This document shows positions 60,809 to 64,000 of a stretch of 64,000 bases of DNA, piece after piece. Where the stretch lies: the NCBI GenBank assembly GCA_032164295.1, contig JAJHTX010000003.1:496001-560000 (forward strand), read 5' to 3'. The translations under genes and the position numbers were made by a program. The number at the start of each line of letters is the position of its first letter. The stretch's first letter is position 1. Under the pieces are notes generated by a model, which saw nothing but the letters and a program-made list of their open reading frames with translations, was not told where the DNA came from and made no database searches. Source of the DNA: Inonotus obliquus (lineage: Eukaryota > Basidiomycota > Agaricomycetes > Hymenochaetales > Hymenochaetaceae).

Positions 60809-62460
60809 TAAAGGGTAATACCGGAGGCTACGATCGATATGGACTTAATTCTGCGATTCTACCACTTCTTCCAATTAACAATACTTCTGCGATTCTACCG
60901 CTTCTTACTTTTCTTCGGACCATGGTACTTCTGCCATCCTATCTACACCTACGGTTCCAACGAAGTACGAGGCTTCTGCGATTTGACAAGGCTAAGACTG
61001 ATTGAGAACTGGTCCTGCATGCATTTAGCCCAATACCAAATCACCAATCCCTACACCTGTCTTCCATCACAATACTGAACCACCAGACTTCGATACCGAT
61101 GATACCGATACCGTACCGTCCTCCCATCCTAATACCGATGCTTAATAGTACGCCCTCGACGGCCAATACCGAGGGAAAGGCGCGCGAGCTACGATCAGTC
61201 TGCCATATGTTGCTGCGAAGAGTTGGATCATTGTCGAAGCTCCAAGTCCGACGGTCTGCCCTTCTGAACCGCCGTGCATCGATACCAATGATACCGGTGT
61301 TGATACCAATGATCCACTCCAGTACCGAAGTCCGTGACGTGTGCTAGGTCGAGACCATGCCCTCGGAGATCTACGTCAAGAGGAAGGTTGGGAAATGAAT
61401 CAGGTCTGCCATATGCTGCTTCGATCTCGGAGGAGACCATCGATCTGACTTGGAGGCAAAGCCAAGCAATGCCCAGTCGAGTCAGGCAATGTGTACCGAT
61501 CGATATCGAGGGAGTACCCCAATGCCAAGATTAGGTTGTACCAACATATCAACATCGGAGCACACTGTCCGATTGCTCGGAAGACACCCAGACTGACGCC
61601 GCACGGATCATGATACCGGAACAAAGGTAAATCAGGATGACGTGCTTGAGAAGATGACAGGGCCATCGCCAGGAGCGCCCATGCGGTAGTTTGAGACACG
61701 TCCTTATTTTAGCGCTGGTCGACGTCAGTACCGCCACCCTACCTCGGTATCACTCGTCGTGAGTTTTCATTGGGTTCTTGTCTCGTCCCACCCTATTCTT
61801 AGCTACCCCCTGATAAAACTTCTTATTCATTCATCGTCTTATGTTTCCCCTGGTTATATTTTTTCATTCAATTCGATCTCATGTTCCCCTTCTTGTACCG
61901 GATTGTGGTACGATTCAGTTTGTAAAAACTCCCCATTTGGTATCTTGAATGGCTACGGTATTATGGTATTTATAGCCTGCATGTTCTACTGTAGCAAACC
62001 AGCTAATCTGAGAGGAACTTCCAGAGGAAGGTCCGGGTTTCGCTCATCTCGTTCAAGCCCCCGTTCATTTGTCTTGTCTCGTAGTCACCGGTATTGATAC
62101 CGGTAGTCGTCGTTATTGTCTTTGTCGTCCTCGCCTCTTGTCTCACAACTAGTCCTATCAGAAACGTCCCCTCTGCTCATCTTCTCTACTGTTTCGTTCT
62201 CTCTACCGCGATACCAGACAACAAACGACTCGGTATCGACGGATTTGTCTCGGTATCGATCATCTCCTGATACCTCGTCTCTCGAGCGGTCACCTAGAGC
62301 CCCCTGTACTCATCAATCCAGCCAGGCCCTACTATCTCTCTTGACGACTTGTCTGTGACAGTATGACTTAGTACCGCCACGTACCGGCCCTCCCAACGCA
62401 TCTAAATCGTACCCCCCCTCGTCCGGTACTTCTGATACCGGCCGCGTTCTCGCACATTCA
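60809..62460 (-). mobile_element. GATACC-rich element, copy 3 (1652 bp)
   Basis: Same orientation as copy 2. CCGC (plus-strand GCGG) flanks it at 60805-60808 and 62461-62464. It interrupts the host exon between SAAR and SKIS; excision with one CCGC restores the frame. Long internal runs of gatacc words and a conserved tract near 61740-62040 are shared with the other copies. Confidence 0.82.
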
Positions 62461-63093
62461 GCGGGCTGCAGACTTCCCGGCTATGTGGCGCTTATCGCAG
62501 TTCACCTGGATCCTTCTGTTCACAATTCCCTTCATCCCTGAAATGGCGAATGCTTCATACTCAGCCGGGAAGTGGCTGAGTGGAATATTAAGGCTCTCTT
62601 CTATAAATTTTCGAGATAGCTCATCATAGTAACAAATCGGTTCGTGTGTTCCATCAAGCAATGTTCTGACGATCACAAGTAACGCGCTGGTATCGCAACG
62701 TTCACTCAACAGCTCTAGCTAGAAGATAGTTAGTTAAAATTTGTTGCGAGTGTTTGAAGAGCACACCTCTCGACGCATGCGTTCGCCGATATGGCGGATG
62801 TCCTGCGCCTTGGCTAGTGCAGAAGATCGGGAGCCTTTCATGTGTTTCATCCTGCCTTCTTCCAGGAGTTGCATTGCAACATCCTGAAGTGCTTTGCTCG
62901 AGTTCTTGAATGCCTCATACCCGGAACTATCTTCGGTATTAATTGACTGGAGTTGAGCGAGCGAGAGCTTTTTCCCGGGGGGTAGATCTGTCAGGACAGA
63001 TGCCTAAAAGTCAGTAACGAAATAGATTGAAAGTTAAATACTCACGCGAATTGAAGTCGAGCGACTTAAGCTTGACCCATGCATTGTATAGGG

Positions 63094-63537
63094 TGTTACG
63101 CTCTGTGTCATTAGGAACGTCGATCACGAAGATCTAGGACGTCGACAAGCACAGGTGAACGAGCTACCACTTAATCACAAGTGACCGTAGTCTGCGACGT
63201 AGGTGATAGTACTAGAACAAGAGAGTGGGGAATCCCTAACTCTCTGGTCCAGCCTTATATACACTTTGGTCACGGGTAAGTTCTACTCTAAATAGGTGCT
63301 GACTAGCAGCAAGTAAATATGAACAAACAAACAACGGGGCCCGACGAGTCAGCAAGAATGAGTAATAATAGAATGGGAAAAAGAATGAAAGGGAATGACG
63401 GGATAAAGTTGTTATAGATTGTAATTAGCTAAGCCTGTATGTATTAAGTAAGGAATGTGGTTAAAAGGAGTGTAAATATGCATTTGACGAAAATAAAAGA
63501 AAGGCTGTATAAAGAAAAGGGAAAAGGCGTCGTAACA
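63094..63537 (-). mobile_element. Solo gypsy LTR, 444 bp
   Basis: TGTTACG..CGTAACA of the same family as 16982-17552, with a perfect 5 bp duplication TAGGG (63089-63093, 63538-63542). It is 127 bp shorter, explained by two gaps at internal direct repeats. It splits the host codons for PTL and YNAW; removal restores the frame. Confidence 0.9.
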
Positions 63538-64000
63538 TAGGGTGGGTTTACGAGGTTTCTTGTACGTCGAAAGCCTCATGATCTCGTCTCTAACTTGGAT
63601 CATGCTGATATCATATTTGGCTGCAATCTCCGACGTGACAACTCATTGTCGATCAAGCTCCTCTCGTATGTGAGCCATCATCCGATTCCACTTGTCTGTC
63701 TTCTCCAAACTGGAAGTGACGCGTTGTTCCTTGGTAAGGTTTCATGTACGTTTTCGACGTGGTGCAGACACATTTGGCTGTGATTTGGCTTTCTCCAACA
63801 GAGCCTTAGCCCTGAGCACCGAAATTTCGCATTCAGGGGGATTCGGTGTGTCTGGGCAATCTGAGGACGCATTGTTCAACGCTGGCATTGATTGGGCTAC
63901 TGGAAAGTCGGTATTCTTGTGCTGTGTGAGCGAAGGATTTGCTGACACTAATACCGGCGATTGAAATAGAGATGGTGGTCCAATATTTGGATCAGTCGTG

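Larger units (their letters stand above)
60273..63948 (-). pseudogene. Agaricomycete-type nuclear-looking protein gene split by two insertions
   Basis: Minus-strand pieces in order: LRAKALLEKAKSQPNVSAP; SSLEKTDKWNRMMAHIREEL, a TGA, VVTSEIAAKYDISMIQVRDE; KPRKPTL, then (after the solo LTR) YNAWVKLKSLDFNS; SVLTDLPPGKKLSLAQLQSI; LSERCDTSALLVIVRTLLDG; HIAGKSAAR, then (after the 1.65 kb element) SKISEGLGKIIGRNVRMRWK; VHLVGWPSNFLF; LDSSECRWERLTVEEIESR; an acidic Ser-rich tail ending DDDSDNE at 60273. The VGWP..F and ECRW..LT landmarks match a large uncharacterised family repeated through mushroom genomes. Without the two inserts most exons join in frame. The TGA and a phase mismatch at one intron suggest decay before or after insertion. 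Confidence 0.7.

Overview
The window looks like a gene-rich but repeat-invaded segment of a mushroom-forming basidiomycete (Agaricomycete) genome. Genes carry many short phase-variable GT..AG introns of about 45-65 bp. Families typical of these fungi are present: F-box/LRR, FunK1-type kinase, multi-span membrane proteins, a KEX2-processed repeat protein pair, a chromodomain Ty3/gypsy element, and an Agaricomycete-type repeat-associated protein. No rRNA, tRNA or CRISPR array was seen.

Region 1 (1-8.8 kb) holds the most unusual content. Two paralogous secreted repeat-protein genes (1598-2995 and 5629-6464) have near-identical 24-residue signal-peptide exons and a shared core promoter. Their bodies are tandem SVDxLTN units cut up by dibasic KR/RR sites, the layout of KEX2-processed repeat proteins and of dikaritin-type fungal RiPP precursors. 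Between them lies a decayed UstYa-like (DUF3328) oxidase gene with both HxxHC-type motifs recognisable, and downstream is a complete MFS transporter. Together this reads as a small, partly decayed RiPP-like locus; its product is inferred, not shown.

Region 2 (9-16.2 kb) has a small membrane protein gene, a complete HAD-terpene cyclase fusion with a DLDTT class II motif (drimane/albicanyl-type synthase) and a frameshifted F-box/LRR gene.

Region 3 (17-28.1 kb) is one 11.1 kb chromodomain Ty3/gypsy element on the minus strand. It has two 570 bp LTRs, a polypurine tract and a primer-binding site complementary to the predicted 5' end of its own transcript (Tf1/sushi-type self-priming). It is dead: stop codons and at least four nested insertions interrupt it. 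The inserts are two inverted copies of a GATACC-rich 1.7 kb element, a 1.57 kb TG..CA element carrying an ORF, and a related LTR.

Region 4 (28.5-49.1 kb) contains an inverted segmental duplication of an M3 thimet-oligopeptidase-like gene (truncated pseudogene at 28.5-31.1 kb, intact gene at 46.0-49.1 kb), a second broken F-box copy, a broken Ubp15/USP7-like fragment, and one large intact gene for a zinc-finger-like repeat protein (37.3-40.1 kb). A 6 kb stretch (31.4-37.3 kb) shows no convincing gene.

Region 5 (49.7-55.1 kb) is ordinary housekeeping DNA: a tail-anchored P-loop protein, a FunK1-like fragment lacking the HRD triad, VPS28 of ESCRT-I, and a multi-span membrane protein.

Region 6 (56-64 kb) is again repeat-ridden: a dynamin-like gene beheaded by an LTR, a second copy of the 1.57 kb element, and an Agaricomycete-type gene split by a third GATACC-rich element and a solo gypsy LTR. 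Removing these inserts together with one copy of the flanking duplication restores the host reading frame.
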